NCBI GenBank assembly: GCA_963719325.1
Contig: CAVRBW010000017.1
Span: forward strand, 35,689-99,688
From: DATBLE01 sp963719325
GTDB lineage: Bacteria > Actinomycetota > Thermoleophilia > Gaiellales > Gaiellaceae
Direction of reading: 5' to 3'
Length of the DNA stretch: 64,000 nt
Each line of letters begins with the position of its first letter. Positions within the stretch are counted from its first letter, which is position 1. Positions 42,486 through 51,301 of the stretch are shown here, in pieces. A program made the position numbers and the translations under genes. The notes beneath the pieces are model-generated. The model saw nothing but the letters and a program-made list of their open reading frames with translations. It made no database searches and was not told the DNA's origin.

Positions 42486-44034
42486 CCGTCGGTGCACCCG
42501 TCGTTTCGACCGCGTCCGTACGCTGCCCGCCCTTCCCGCGGACGATCGCCTGCACGATCGTGCCCTCGGAGAGGTCCTCCCTGTTGATCTCGTCGACGAT
42601 CTGCCCACGCGAGACGACGAGGACTCGATCGCATAGGCCTGCGAGCTCCAGAGGGTCGCTCGACTTGATCATCATTCCGACACCCGCGTCAGCCTTTGTT
42701 CGCAGAGCCTCGTAGATGTCGAAGCGGGAACGGACATCGACGCCCTGCGTCGGCTCCTCCGCGAGGATCACACGAACGTCGCGCAGAAACGGTCGGCTGA
42801 GAGAGATCTTCTGTTGGTTTCCACCGGACAGGAATCGGACCGGTTGCTCGATCGACGGCGTCCGGACCTTCAACCGGTCGACGAGTTGTTGCACGGCGGA
42901 CTGTTCGCGGCGTCGGCTCATCCACCCGAAGCGGCTGAAACGGCGCAGGACCTGGACGGTCACGTTGCTGCGCACGCCGAGCACCGGGAAAAGGGACTCA
43001 CGCGTGCGTTCTCCGCTCAGAAGCATGATCCCGGCCCTTAATGCACTGAACGGCGATCGCAGGTCGACCTTCCGTCCGCTACACCGAACATCGCCTGATG
43101 CACGTTCGACTCCGGCCAGGCAGCGCATCAGCTCGTCCTGGCCGTTCCCCTCCGCACCTGCAATTCCGAGGATCTCGCCTCGATGCAAGGTGATGTCGAG
43201 CGGCCCGAAGCGGCGACCGGCCAGGCCGGACACGGTAAGCAAGACTTCCGACTCGTCCGCGGATCCGTTCCGCTGCGGGAAGGCAAGTTGAAGCGGCCTT
43301 CCGATCATCAAGGCAACGAGGTCGTCCTCGGCCATTCCCCGTGCGTCGTGTGTCCCCTGGCTTCGCCCGTCGCGCAGGACTGTCATGAGTTGCGCGATCC
43401 CGAGCACCTCGGGCAGTCGATGGCTTACGTAGACCACACCGACTCCGGCCCGAGCTCTCTCGACGACGATCGAGTGGAGGTGCTGGACCTCGCCCGGCCC
43501 GAGGGCGGTCGTCGGTTCGTCGAGGAGCAATACCTTCGGGTTCAACAGCAAGGCCTTGACCACCTCGAGAAACTGGCGGTGGGCGAGCGAGATCGTGCCC
43601 AGTCGTGCGCCGGGATGGATCGGCAAGTCGAATTCGCCGAGCTTTGCGGCCGCCCATGACTCCATCTGCCTGAACGGCGGTCGCTCGGTAGGGGGCATCG
43701 CGAGGAACAGATTCTCGGCGACGCTGAGACTGAGAACCTGTGAATAGGTCTGGTAGGCCATCCCAAGGCCCAGACGAAGCGCCTCTGCCGCGTCGGCACC
43801 GGTCAGCCTCCGACCGCCGATCTGCACCTCGCCCTCGTCCGGCGCAAGGTATCCACTGGCGATCCCGAGGAGCGTCGACTTCCCGGATCCGTTCTCACCC
43901 ACCACGGCGTGGATCTCGCCCGCGCGGCACTCGACGCTCACGCCTTCGAGCGCCTGAACGGTGCCGAACCGCTTCGAGATGCCCTGTAGCGACAGGACAA
44001 CCGGAGCGTTCGGTTGGGGCTTCGTCGACGTCAT
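42478..44034 (-). CDS. Ribose-type ABC transporter ATP-binding protein (RbsA family)
   Basis: 518 residues with two ABC domains, as in RbsA/MglA. Domain 1: Walker A GENGSGKST, Walker B VLLLDEPTTALGPGE. Domain 2 lacks a canonical Walker A (GAEGNGQDE, as usual in this family) and has the signature FLSGGNQQKISLSR with ILAEEPTQGVDVRSR. The protein energises the two permeases. It is 36 bases downstream of the binding-protein gene. Confidence 0.94.
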   Translation of the reverse strand: MTSTKPQPNAPVVLSLQGISKRFGTVQALEGVSVECRAGEIHAVVGENGSGKSTLLGIASGYLAPDEGEVQIGGRRLTGADAAEALRLGLGMAYQTYSQVLSLSVAENLFLAMPPTERPPFRQMESWAAAKLGEFDLPIHPGARLGTISLAHRQFLEVVKALLLNPKVLLLDEPTTALGPGEVQHLHSIVVERARAGVGVVYVSHRLPEVLGIAQLMTVLRDGRSQGTHDARGMAEDDLVALMIGRPLQLAFPQRNGSADESEVLLTVSGLAGRRFGPLDITLHRGEILGIAGAEGNGQDELMRCLAGVERASGDVRCSGRKVDLRSPFSALRAGIMLLSGERTRESLFPVLGVRSNVTVQVLRRFSRFGWMSRRREQSAVQQLVDRLKVRTPSIEQPVRFLSGGNQQKISLSRPFLRDVRVILAEEPTQGVDVRSRFDIYEALRTKADAGVGMMIKSSDPLELAGLCDRVLVVSRGQIVDEINREDLSEGTIVQAIVRGKGGQRTDAVETTGAPTDG

Positions 44035-44070
44035 CCTCGGGATCGCTCAGCGATTGCCTTCCGGTCCGGC

Positions 44071-45321
44071 TTAGTACATGGCCTGAAGCACCTTGTCCGG
44101 CACCAATGTCGATGCGGCGGTCTGTCCGGGCACCTTTGGGTTACAGGTCGACGCGGTCGCCTTCCGAAGCGCGGCGGGCACGATCAGCGTCGACGGGACG
44201 CTACCGCCGTTCAGCTTGATCATCCCGATCGTGAGCGCGAGCCGCGACTGGAAGTTGCCGCCGTTCGAGTAGTAGATCTTGAAGTTCGGGTTGTGGAGCT
44301 TCTTCCAGGAGCAGAACAGCCCCATCTCGTCGGTGCGAAGCGTGAGCACCAGGTTGAGAGGCTTCTTCGCGGCCTGGTAGGCCTGCACGCCGCCGAGGAA
44401 GCCGTCCGCGTACTCGTAGCTGACGCCCTTGAGGTCGGGGTACTTGCTGAGGAAGCCGGACATCGCCTGCAACGTGCCCTGCCTCGTCCAGTTCGTGTCG
44501 GCGGTGCCGACGACCTGGATGCTCTTGTTCAGGGCCGGCCGCTCGCAGGCCTGCCACGCCTTCGAGAGCCCGTTGCCCGGCGTGCCGCCGAGGAACACGA
44601 TCTTGCCGCTCTTCACCTGGGTGTTCATGACGCCGGCGAAGTTCTTGCCGAGCAGGCAGAGGTCCTCGGAAACGAAGGACGTGAAGTCCTTGCCGGGCGT
44701 TCCACCCGGCGTCGAGGTGTAGGGGACGACCACGATGCCGCGCCTCGTCGCCTCCCGATAGCTCGGCAGCATCGCCGGCCCGGCATCCGGGAAGCCGATG
44801 ATCAGGTCGACCTTCTGTGCGATCAGGCTCCGGAAGTCGGAGATCTGCTTCTGCGTGTTGTTCTGACCGCTGACGTAGATGATCTTCCCGATCTCGGGGT
44901 AGGTGAGCGCACCGAGGACGAACTCCATGTGCGTCACCTCGCGCCAGACGTTCTCGCCGAAGCCGTCAGCGAGCGCGACCGTGTACTTGCCGTTTGTGCC
45001 GGTGTCACAGGTGTTCTGCTTCCAGCACTTGAGCGCGAGCTTGAGCCGTGCTGCATTGATCGGCAGGCCGGCCCTGTAGACGGCGGCCAGCACGGACTTC
45101 GGGATCGCCTTCGTGGTGCCGAACGCCTTCTTCAGCAGCACCGGCTTGGCCTTGTAGATCTCGCCGGACGAAGTTCCGGACGAGCTTGAAACGGCGCCTG
45201 CCGTGACGGCCGCCGCGACCATGCCGACGGCCGAGAGCAACACCAGCAGGCGGATCGAACTCGTTTTCCTTCTCGAGCGCACTTCGTGCCTCCTTTTCGC
45301 TTTGCTCTTGACGCCGCGCAT
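44071..45321 (-). CDS. Ribose-type ABC transporter substrate-binding protein
   Basis: 416 residues. The N-terminus is strongly basic (MRGVKSKAKRRHEVRSRRK) before a hydrophobic signal segment (IRLLVLLSAVGMVAAAVTAG). The mature protein has a Peripla_BP_4 fold: KYTVALADGFGENVWREVTH, VDLIIGFPDAGPAML, GIVVVPYTSTPGG and DLKGVSYEYADGFLGGVQAY. The family usually binds sugars or autoinducer-like polyols. The co-transcribed flavoprotein suggests a non-sugar or modified-sugar ligand here. Confidence 0.88.
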   Translation of the reverse strand: MRGVKSKAKRRHEVRSRRKTSSIRLLVLLSAVGMVAAAVTAGAVSSSSGTSSGEIYKAKPVLLKKAFGTTKAIPKSVLAAVYRAGLPINAARLKLALKCWKQNTCDTGTNGKYTVALADGFGENVWREVTHMEFVLGALTYPEIGKIIYVSGQNNTQKQISDFRSLIAQKVDLIIGFPDAGPAMLPSYREATRRGIVVVPYTSTPGGTPGKDFTSFVSEDLCLLGKNFAGVMNTQVKSGKIVFLGGTPGNGLSKAWQACERPALNKSIQVVGTADTNWTRQGTLQAMSGFLSKYPDLKGVSYEYADGFLGGVQAYQAAKKPLNLVLTLRTDEMGLFCSWKKLHNPNFKIYYSNGGNFQSRLALTIGMIKLNGGSVPSTLIVPAALRKATASTCNPKVPGQTAASTLVPDKVLQAMY

Positions 45322-45335
45322 GCGGCGCTACTGCG

Positions 45336-46421
45336 TCACCGGACGGACGCAGCTCCCTCCTCGAGCACCTCCCTTCTCCCGTCGTCGAGTTCGCTTGTCC
45401 CGATCAGGGTTCGGAACCGCCCCTTCTGGAGGAGGGCACCGAGGACACCGACGATCCTGTCGCCGGAGATGACCATTCCGGCGGCGATCGCCACTCCGTA
45501 GACCGCGTACTGCCAGGCCGTCGTGAGGCCGAGCACGCGAAGCATCTGGCTGAGGAGCGTCAGCGCGAACGCAGCTACCCAGACCGACGTCACGCTCGCG
45601 AGGCCGCCGCCGAGCGAGGCGCCGCCGATGACGACGGCCGCGATCGGCCCGAGGAGGTAAGGATCGCCCAGGTCGATGCTCGGACTCCTGATGAATGCGG
45701 CGAGCAGCATTCCGGCAACGCCGTAGAGCGCCGCCGCCCCCACGTATGCCATGACCACGTAGCGCTGCACGTGGATCCCGGCGATCCAGGCCGCGCGGGT
45801 GTTCGCCCCGACGACCTGGAACCGGCGTCCGAGCGGCGTGTAGCGGAGCAGGAGCGCGACCGCGACCGTCAACCAGACGCCGACCCAGAACATCCAGCTC
45901 ACGCCGAGGAACTCGTTGATTGCCCACGACGACAGTCCGGGGGGCACGGCGGACTCGTTTGCGATCGTCCGGGCGTATCCGACGGTGACCCCGGTCACGA
46001 TCTGACCGACCGCGAGCGTGACGATCAGAGGGTTGAGCCCGCCGACGGCGACGAGCAGGCCGTTGACGAGCCCGATCAAGGCCGACCAGGCAAGGCAGAT
46101 GACGATGGCTTGTGCCAGCCGGCCGTCCTCGCCGCTGCCGACGCCGACGAGGACGTTGGCGACGAGAACGATCACACCGGGGATGCAGAGATCGATGCCC
46201 CCGGTCATGATCACGAGCATCTCTCCGAGCGCGGCTACGGCGAGGAAGGTCATGAACGGCAGGACGGCGCTTCGCAGCGAGTCGCTCGAGAGCGTCTCGG
46301 GCGCTATGAACTGCACGATCACGAGCAGGGCGCCCGTCGCCAGCCACACCGGAACGAACCCGGAGCCGGCGACGACATTCGTGACCAGCGAAGGCAGGTT
46401 GACGCGGACGCGTCGGATCAT
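45336..46421 (-). CDS. Ribose-type ABC transporter permease (second subunit)
   Basis: 361 residues, about ten spans: LGEMLVIMTGGIDLCIPGVI, VGGLNPLIVTLAVGQIVTGV, VVGANTRAAWIAGIHVQRYV and AAVVIGGASLGGGLASVTSV, all family landmarks. The ATG overlaps the flavoprotein stop (ATGA), and the binding-protein gene starts 15 bases after its own stop. The long polar C-terminus (LDDGRREVLEEG) is cytoplasmic. Confidence 0.92.
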   Translation of the reverse strand: MIRRVRVNLPSLVTNVVAGSGFVPVWLATGALLVIVQFIAPETLSSDSLRSAVLPFMTFLAVAALGEMLVIMTGGIDLCIPGVIVLVANVLVGVGSGEDGRLAQAIVICLAWSALIGLVNGLLVAVGGLNPLIVTLAVGQIVTGVTVGYARTIANESAVPPGLSSWAINEFLGVSWMFWVGVWLTVAVALLLRYTPLGRRFQVVGANTRAAWIAGIHVQRYVVMAYVGAAALYGVAGMLLAAFIRSPSIDLGDPYLLGPIAAVVIGGASLGGGLASVTSVWVAAFALTLLSQMLRVLGLTTAWQYAVYGVAIAAGMVISGDRIVGVLGALLQKGRFRTLIGTSELDDGRREVLEEGAASVR

Positions 46422-48082
46422 CGGCGCGGCTGGCTCACCGCGTGCTCCGAGGCGAGGTATGCGAACGTGAAGTACGGGCCGATCGTGCCCCCGCCGGCGA
46501 GGTACGCCTGCGCGGTTGCATTGGCCACGCAGTTGCCGACCGCGTAGAGCCCCGGGACGGGATTCCCGTCCGCGTCCAGCACCTGGCCGTCGCTCGTCGT
46601 GACAGGCCCGCCTTTCGTATCCAGCGTTCCTGCGCAGACGAGCGCCGCGTAGTACGGCCCCGTCTCCGAGATCGGATACATCGTCGGGTTGCCCGTGTCG
46701 TTGTCCTCCGGGACGACGCCCGTGAAGATCTGCTCGATCGGGTTCTCGCCGCGGTGGAAGTCGTCGTCCTTCCCGGTCACCGCGAGCTCGTTGAACCTCG
46801 CAATCGAGCGGGGCAGATTTGCCCGGAAGGACTCGCCGAGCTGGAAGCCCCCGGTTTGCTGCTCGTACCGGGCGAGCCTCTCCACGATCGCGTCGGCGAG
46901 GGTGTCGAGCGTCTCGCCCTTGATCACGTGGAAGTCGTCGTAGATGAGGCTGCCGTAGTTGTCGAGCGCAATGCTCGAAGGTGTCGACGGCGTCACCTCG
47001 GTCGCGCGGCAGCCGTCCATCGCCCGCTGGTCCCAGATCTCGAACATGAGGAGTCGCGGATACTCGAGCTTCTGCGGGTCGTACCGCAGGAAGGACGTGG
47101 CGAGCTCGTTGTAGATCGTCTTCTCGTTGACGACGCGGTTGCCGTACTTGTCGACCCAGATCATCGAGTCGCCGGCGACCGAGAACATGCCGCTCAGGTA
47201 CGGCGACTTCGCCATCGCGATCTCAAACGGGATCGGGCACATCCACGCGAAGTTCATGTTCCGGAGCGGCAGCCCGAGGGCGGTCGCGATGTTTACGAAG
47301 TCGCCCTCGTTCGTCGGCGCCGCACAGCCGCTGAAGACCGGCGCGGCCAGGAAATTCCGCCGAAGCTCCTCGTTGTGCGTGAACCCGCCGGTGGCGAAGA
47401 TCACGGCTTGCCGGGCCTGGATGAACCTGGTGGCGCCGCCGGTTTCGACGCGGACGCCGACGACTGCGCCGTCTTCGTCGACGACCACCGTCTCGGCCCG
47501 GTGGTTCGTCAGAACCCGCACGCCGTGCTTCTCGCAGGCGGCCAGTAGCTGCTCGGTCAGCACGTCTCCCTTGCCCATCTCGCCGTCGCCCCGGTCGATC
47601 TGGAGGGTGCGACCGTACGGCGCCTCCGCCTCCGGAATGGTCGAGTGGTAGTCCGGGATGTCGGGTGAGTAGAGCGGCTTGATCGCCCCGATCTCTGCAA
47701 GTCGCTCGTTCGCCGTGGAGGCGTTCTCGTACAGGGCGACGAGCGTGTCGTACTCCCACTCGCTGAGGCCGTAGTGATCTCCGGAGGGGCTGTAGGCCTG
47801 CGGCCTGGCGAGCCTCGCGCAGTACCGAAGGAAGGCGTCCTTCTCGTCGACCTTGCCGTCCTCGCGCATGAAGGAGTTGTTCGGGATCCAGTACCAGGCG
47901 GCCGACTTCTTCATCGTCCCGCCCGGCTCCGAGGCCTTCTCGAGGATCGCGACGCTCGATCCGTGTGCCGCGGCGTTGAGCGCAGCGGGGAATCCCGCCG
48001 CCCCGGCGCCCACGACGACGACGTCGTACGTGTCGTCCCACGTAATCTCGTCCGCGCGTACCGGCTTCCACCCTCCGGCCAT
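46418..48082 (-). CDS. FAD-binding dehydrogenase of the fumarate reductase / 3-ketosteroid dehydrogenase family
   Basis: 554 residues: VVVVGAGAAGFPAALNAAAH, EKASEPGGTMKKSAAWYWIP, ADEIT at the N-terminus and the C-terminal VPGLYAVGNCVANATAQAYL then GGTIGPYFTFAYLASEHA. This layout is shared by fumarate reductase flavoproteins and KstD-like dehydrogenases; AGGGTIGP is typical of the latter. It would desaturate or reduce a C-C bond of the imported compound. It heads the importer operon. GGAGGTGA lies 6 bases before the ATG. Confidence 0.87.
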   Translation of the reverse strand: MAGGWKPVRADEITWDDTYDVVVVGAGAAGFPAALNAAAHGSSVAILEKASEPGGTMKKSAAWYWIPNNSFMREDGKVDEKDAFLRYCARLARPQAYSPSGDHYGLSEWEYDTLVALYENASTANERLAEIGAIKPLYSPDIPDYHSTIPEAEAPYGRTLQIDRGDGEMGKGDVLTEQLLAACEKHGVRVLTNHRAETVVVDEDGAVVGVRVETGGATRFIQARQAVIFATGGFTHNEELRRNFLAAPVFSGCAAPTNEGDFVNIATALGLPLRNMNFAWMCPIPFEIAMAKSPYLSGMFSVAGDSMIWVDKYGNRVVNEKTIYNELATSFLRYDPQKLEYPRLLMFEIWDQRAMDGCRATEVTPSTPSSIALDNYGSLIYDDFHVIKGETLDTLADAIVERLARYEQQTGGFQLGESFRANLPRSIARFNELAVTGKDDDFHRGENPIEQIFTGVVPEDNDTGNPTMYPISETGPYYAALVCAGTLDTKGGPVTTSDGQVLDADGNPVPGLYAVGNCVANATAQAYLAGGGTIGPYFTFAYLASEHAVSQPRR

Positions 48083-48259
48083 CAGGTCACCTCCGGTTGT
48101 CGTTTCCTACTTAACACTTCGCGACGCGGCGTTTCGAGCTGGCGAACAACAACGGTGCTCGCCGTTCGAGAGTCCGACCCAACGGGTCATGGCGTGTTGC
48201 CGAGGATTTTCTTCAGTTGACGGGGTTCCTGTCAATACTGGAAGCCCGGAAGATGTCGC
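48083..48259. other. Divergent control region with TTGAC inverted repeat
   Basis: 177 bases between two divergent flavoprotein genes. TTGAC (48217-48221), 9 bases, GTCAA (48231-48235) forms an inverted repeat whose halves could serve as -35 hexamers in both directions, but neither is followed by a convincing -10. A regulator-binding palindrome is the alternative. No gene is supported. Confidence 0.4.
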
Positions 48260-49672
48260 GTGAGCCGCCCAGCATGTGTTCAGTCATGCTTGATGAAGCG
48301 TCACGAGTGCTTTACGCTCGCGAGCCGGGTGCTCAACCTCGACCGATTCACGGGAACGGTGCTCCGCCCGGTGGATGCGGGCTACGACGCGGCGCGGCGC
48401 GTTCACAACGGCATGATCGACAAGCGGCCCGCGCTGATCGCCCGGTGCCGCACCCCGGAGGACGTCGTCGCGGCGGTCGCGCTCGCCCGCGAGAACGGCC
48501 TCGAGATCTCGATCCGCGGCGGCGGGCACAACGTCGCCGGCAACGCTGTCACCGACGGTGGCTTGATGATCGACCTCGCGGAGATGCGCGCCGTCGAGGT
48601 CGACTTAAGCAGACGCAGCGCGAGGGCTGCGGGCGGCGCGACGTGGGGCGACGTCGACCGCGCGACCCAGGCTCATCGCCTTGCAGTTACCGGCGGCATG
48701 ATCTCCACAACCGGCATCGGAGGCCTGACCCTGGGCGGGGGCCTTGGCTGGCTGATGGGCACGTTCGGTCTTACGGTCGACAGCGTCGTAGCCGCGCGGC
48801 TCGTCCTCGCCGACGGCAGCCTCGTTACCGCGGGTGGGGACGAGCATCCCGATCTGTTCTGGGCGATCCGCGGCGGCGGCGGGAACTTCGGGGTCGTCTG
48901 CGAGTTCGCGTACGAGCTGCACGAGGTCGGCCCGCAGGTCACAGGCTTCCGGGCCGCGTGGCCGCTCTCTGCGGCACCCGAGGTGCTCGCCCTCTACCGG
49001 GAGATGACGACCGAGGGGCCGGACGACCTGACGATGAACGCGGCGCTGATCCATGCGCCCGACGGCTCGGGGACACCGTTGGTGGGCGTCGTCGGCTGTC
49101 ATCTCGGGGCGCGCGGCAAGGCGGAGCGGGATCTCTCGCCGCTCGCGCGGCACCCTGGGGCGGTGCTCGTCGAGAGTGGGCCGGTCGAGTACACCGTGCT
49201 GAACTCGTGGCTCGACGACAACTACCCCCGCGGAGCGCTGAATTACTGGAAGTCGAGCTTCCTGGACGCGCTCTCCGACGAGGCGATCAACTCAATGGTC
49301 GGCGCCTTCGAGACGTGCCCGTCCGCCTCCTCGTCATTCGTGATCGAGAACATCCATGGCGCCGTGACGAGGGTACCCGTCGAGGCGACTGCGGTCCCGC
49401 ACCGCAGCCCCGGCTACAACTTCCTGATCACCTCGGTCTGGCACGACCCGCAGGGGAGCGAGGAGAACGTGGGCTGGACGCGACGTGTCTTCGCGCAGCT
49501 CCAGGAGTTCACGGCGACCCGCGTGTACAGCAACTACCTGGCGGCCGACGAGACCGGCACCGAGCGAGTCCGGGAGGCATTCGGCCCGAACTACGACCGG
49601 CTCGTCGAAGTCAAGAAGGTCTACGACCCGGAAAATGTCTTCCGGCTGAACCAGAACATCAGGCCGGCGTAG
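48260..49672 (+). CDS. FAD-linked oxidase, berberine-bridge-enzyme type (cytoplasmic)
   Basis: About 460-470 residues: FTGTVLRPVDAGYDAARRVH, RGGGHNVAGNAVTDGG (histidyl-FAD), GGMISTTGIGGLTLGGGLGW (no second-site Cys, so monocovalent) and the C-terminal VYSNYLAADETGTERVREAF and VKKVYDPENVFRLNQNI. No signal peptide is seen, unlike the related enzyme at 29 kb. The start is uncertain: GTG 48260 with GGAAG upstream, or ATG 48293. It would oxidise a sugar, alcohol or phenolic with O2. Confidence 0.88.
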   Translation: MSRPACVQSCLMKRHECFTLASRVLNLDRFTGTVLRPVDAGYDAARRVHNGMIDKRPALIARCRTPEDVVAAVALARENGLEISIRGGGHNVAGNAVTDGGLMIDLAEMRAVEVDLSRRSARAAGGATWGDVDRATQAHRLAVTGGMISTTGIGGLTLGGGLGWLMGTFGLTVDSVVAARLVLADGSLVTAGGDEHPDLFWAIRGGGGNFGVVCEFAYELHEVGPQVTGFRAAWPLSAAPEVLALYREMTTEGPDDLTMNAALIHAPDGSGTPLVGVVGCHLGARGKAERDLSPLARHPGAVLVESGPVEYTVLNSWLDDNYPRGALNYWKSSFLDALSDEAINSMVGAFETCPSASSSFVIENIHGAVTRVPVEATAVPHRSPGYNFLITSVWHDPQGSEENVGWTRRVFAQLQEFTATRVYSNYLAADETGTERVREAFGPNYDRLVEVKKVYDPENVFRLNQNIRPA

Positions 49673-49678
49673 GATCAG

Positions 49679-50470
49679 CTAGCGGGCGAGTCCACGAGCG
49701 GCCCAGGCGCGTGCTGCGATTGTGAAGGGCGGCGCCGGCAGCGTCTCGCGGCAGCGTTCTCGTAGCTCGGCCTGACGCTCGGGGTCGAGGCCTGCGGCGT
49801 AGCTGCCGGCCGGGCCGACGCCGAGCGTAAACGGCTCCCACCAGTCCCCGAAGCTCGGATGCTCGACACTCGATGTGAGCTCGGTCTCCTCGATCTCCCG
49901 CAGCCCGGCAGCTTCGAAGAGCTCCGTCAAGTGGCCTTTGCGCGCTCCCGCGAGGACCGATTCGTCGGCTGTGTCGGGGTCGAGCTCACGCGCTGCCTCC
50001 CAGAACACCGTCAGCGGCCCCTGGCCACCGGCTGCGTGATCCCACACACACGCGGCGACGATGCCTTCACGGCGCGTGACGCGCGCCATCTCCCGCAGAC
50101 CGGCAACCGGATCGGACATGAAGTGCACGACGAGCTGCGCCAGGGCTGCGTCGAACGTCTCGTCCGGAAACGGAAGTGACTCTGCAGTCGCCTGCTCCAC
50201 CCGGACGCCGGGATGGCGCTCGCGAGCGGCAGCCACGAACGGATCCGACGGATCGACGGCCGCGACGTCCTCAGGGGCGAGACGCCGGACGAGCTCGGAG
50301 GTGAGCGCGCCCGGACCGCAGCCGACGTCGAGGACACGCAGGCCGGCCGTGACAGCCGCGAGATCTGTGAGCTGGGGCGCTAGCGGGATCGAGTAACGGC
50401 CCATGAAGCGGTCGTATGCGTCTGCTCCGACGGCGAAGTTCACCGGCGAAAACCTACGCGACTCGGGCAC
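49679..50470 (-). CDS. Class I SAM-dependent methyltransferase
   Basis: 263 residues: motif I VLDVGCGPGALTSELVRR, acidic VAAVDPSDPFVAAARERHPG, AESLPFPDETFDAALAQLVV (motif II) and LREMARVTRREGIVAACVWD. This is the Methyltransf_11 pattern, with a small C-terminal lid. Substrate is unknown. GTG 50470 has AGGAA 5 bases upstream; a GTG at 50443 is an alternative. Convergent with the BBE-like gene, 7 bases apart. Confidence 0.9.
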   Translation of the reverse strand: MPESRRFSPVNFAVGADAYDRFMGRYSIPLAPQLTDLAAVTAGLRVLDVGCGPGALTSELVRRLAPEDVAAVDPSDPFVAAARERHPGVRVEQATAESLPFPDETFDAALAQLVVHFMSDPVAGLREMARVTRREGIVAACVWDHAAGGQGPLTVFWEAARELDPDTADESVLAGARKGHLTELFEAAGLREIEETELTSSVEHPSFGDWWEPFTLGVGPAGSYAAGLDPERQAELRERCRETLPAPPFTIAARAWAARGLAR

Positions 50471-50536
50471 GCGTTCCTAGCCAATCCACAGCTGCGGTTC
50501 AGGCTCCGTTCACACGGCGGCGTGAGGCTGGGAGCC

Positions 50537-51301
50537 ATGAACGCCAGGGAACAGCTCGTGGACGTCGTCGTCCCCGTCTTCGACGAGGAGGAGACGCTCG
50601 TTCGCAACGTCGAGACGCTGCTCGCCTACCTCGGAGCCGAGTTCCCGTGCCGGTACCGCATCGTGATCGCCGACAACGCCAGCACGGACGGCACGCCCGC
50701 GATCGGGGCTGAGCTCGCCCGCGCGCACGACGAGGTTGCCTATCTCCGGCTCGAGCGCAAGGGGCGCGGCCGCGCACTGAGAACCGCGTGGCTCCAGAGC
50801 GACGCGAACGTCGTCTCGTACATGGACGTCGACCTCTCGACGAACCTGGAGAGCTTCCTGCCGCTGGTCGCGCCGATCCTCTCCGGCCACAGCGAGGTTG
50901 CGATCGGTACCCGGCTCGGCCACAGCGCCCACGTCAAGCGACGGCTGAAGCGGGAGGTGCTCTCGCGCGCCTACAACCTGCTGATCCATACCGGTTTCCG
51001 GGGCGGGTTCTCCGACGCGCAATGCGGCTTCAAGGCCGTGCGCGCAGACGTGGCACGCCGGCTCCTGCCGCTGGTCGAGGACGACGGCTGGTTCTTCGAC
51101 ACCGAGCTGCTGCTCCTCGCCGCGCGCAACGGCCTGCGGATCTACGAGGTTCCGGTCGATTGGATCGAGGATCTCGACTCCCGGGTCGAGCTGCTCCCGA
51201 CGATCGCCAGCGACCTCGCGGGTCTGTGCAGGATGCGCCGCGCGTTCTGGCGCGGCCGGGGCCGTTTCCCTCTCGGCGATCCCGCGGCGGTGACGGTATG
51301 A
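50537..51301 (+). CDS. Family 2 glycosyltransferase (polyprenyl-phosphate sugar synthase type)
   Basis: 254 residues: VDVVVPVFDEEETLVRNVET, IADNASTDG, the DxD-type SYMDVDLSTN and GFSDAQCGFKAVRADVARRL, diagnostic of dolichol-phosphate mannose/glucose synthase-like enzymes. No C-terminal membrane helices, so it is a soluble or peripheral enzyme that would load a sugar on undecaprenyl phosphate at the inner face. Its TGA overlaps the ATG of the GT39 gene (ATGA). Confidence 0.9.
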   Translation: MNAREQLVDVVVPVFDEEETLVRNVETLLAYLGAEFPCRYRIVIADNASTDGTPAIGAELARAHDEVAYLRLERKGRGRALRTAWLQSDANVVSYMDVDLSTNLESFLPLVAPILSGHSEVAIGTRLGHSAHVKRRLKREVLSRAYNLLIHTGFRGGFSDAQCGFKAVRADVARRLLPLVEDDGWFFDTELLLLAARNGLRIYEVPVDWIEDLDSRVELLPTIASDLAGLCRMRRAFWRGRGRFPLGDPAAVTV

